A stretch of 7,299 nucleotides of DNA from Candidatus Sumerlaeota bacterium (GTDB lineage Bacteria; Sumerlaeota; Sumerlaeia; JADFCT01): the NCBI GenBank assembly GCA_026398575.1, contig JAPLSP010000565.1, forward strand, positions 1 to 7,299. Reading direction: 5' to 3'. Shown in pieces: positions 6,877 to 7,299 of this stretch (positions are counted from its first letter, which is position 1; the number at the start of each line of letters is the position of its first letter). The position numbers were made by a program, and so were the translations under genes. The notes under the pieces were generated by a model. The model saw only the letters and a program-made list of their open reading frames with translations. It was not told the DNA's origin and did no database searches.

Positions 6877-7236
6877 TGTTTTCAAGGCCTGACGCCGCGG
6901 CCAGACTCGATCACTGTGAAACTCGCCTGCCCCCCGATTGGAACGATCCATTACACCCTCGACGACGAGGACCCAACCGCCGTATCGCCGGCTTATTCCG
7001 GACCGTTTATGATAACGAAGGAAAACACGCGGCCAAAGAAACTGTTCTTTGACTCGAGGACCAAGAGATACCAAGCGAGCGGCAACGTGGTTCACCTCAA
7101 GGCGCGAATTTTCGATGCAGCCGGCAAGCCGGTGGGCGATGTGGTAACTCTCGGCCGCTACTGGCATAGATCCGCCGAGGAAATCAAGGCCGAGCTGACC
7201 CAGACTTCCCTTGATCCTGATGTTGCGCAAAAATGA
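6877..7236 (+). pseudogene. Start-less remnant with a CHB_HEX_C-like (chitobiase C-terminal) domain
   Basis: The open frame begins after a TGA at 6874-6876 and ends at TGA 7234-7236, about 119 codons. It reads GLTPRPDSITVKLACPP, then TIHYTLDDEDPTAVSPAYSGP and, near the end, VVHLKARIFDAAGKPVGDVV. This is the pattern of the chitobiase/beta-hexosaminidase C-terminal domain: IxYTxDGxxPT, then sPxYxGPf, then vkAraFdaaGk. That domain is normally appended to a larger secreted enzyme. The similarity begins upstream of the only candidate start, GTG at 6916, which also lacks a ribosome binding site. No signal peptide or enzyme body precedes it, and the 70 bases before it are AT-rich and look non-coding. 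I read it as the C-terminal tail of a gene whose front was lost. A short translated protein from GTG 6916 is possible but less likely. Confidence 0.6.
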
Positions 7237-7299
7237 TTCTAGCAAAGTATTCTCGTTTTATCCGCCGCCACCACCGAGCCTTGTGCCGGTGGAGCGATG
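7237..7299. other. Terminal non-coding stretch with a short inverted repeat
   Basis: After the remnant's stop codon I see no gene. CCACCG (7271-7276) and CGGTGG (7287-7292) could pair across a 10-base loop, but no T-run follows on either strand. The last three bases are ATG with GGAG only 2 bases upstream, too close to call a start. Confidence 0.35.

Noticed and set aside
7271..7292. CCACCG/CGGTGG hairpin as a terminator
   Set aside because: The stem is only six base pairs and is not followed by a T-run on either strand.

Overview
The window is about 7.3 kb of moderately GC-rich bacterial DNA. All recognisable genes lie on the + strand and are closely spaced. The combination suggests a member of the Planctomycetes-Verrucomicrobia-Lentisphaerae group: secreted SASA/DUF303-type acetylesterases, a Gfo/Idh/MocA oxidoreductase with a twin-arginine leader, and a large secreted LamG protein. 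This is inference from gene families and style; there is no rRNA or other phylogenetic marker in the window.

Layout. A 117-base leader is followed by an intact secreted SASA-type esterase (118-1095). Next comes a secreted, helix-rich protein of unknown function (1190-2320), whose end overlaps the start of a Tat-exported Gfo/Idh/MocA family protein (2290-3504). A second SASA-type esterase follows (3608-4613). It is a paralogue of the first but is broken: about 35 conserved residues and the reading frame are lost near 4325. After it lies a 711-residue secreted protein with an N-terminal LamG (concanavalin-A-like) domain and a large C-terminal region I cannot assign (4670-6805). The last 494 bases hold a small inverted repeat at the LamG gene's stop codon, and a start-less fragment that looks like a chitobiase/hexosaminidase C-terminal (CHB_HEX_C) domain (6877-7236).

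Function. Every intact product carries an export signal, so the locus works in the periplasm or outside the cell. The esterases would remove O-acetyl groups from a carbohydrate, the LamG protein would bind or process a glycan, and the Gfo/Idh protein would act on a sugar or sugar derivative. This fits an accessory polysaccharide- or glycan-processing cluster, but the substrate cannot be read from this window and no recognisable glycoside hydrolase, sulfatase or transporter is present. Good Shine-Dalgarno sequences precede four of the five starts, three of them with 8-base spacing, and the short gaps fit one transcript.

The points most worth a second look are the internal deletion in the second esterase, the missing EKP lysine in the oxidoreductase, the unassigned C-terminal domain of the LamG protein, and the orphan domain remnant at the end. 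I see no CRISPR array, insertion sequence, tRNA, rRNA or convincing terminator.
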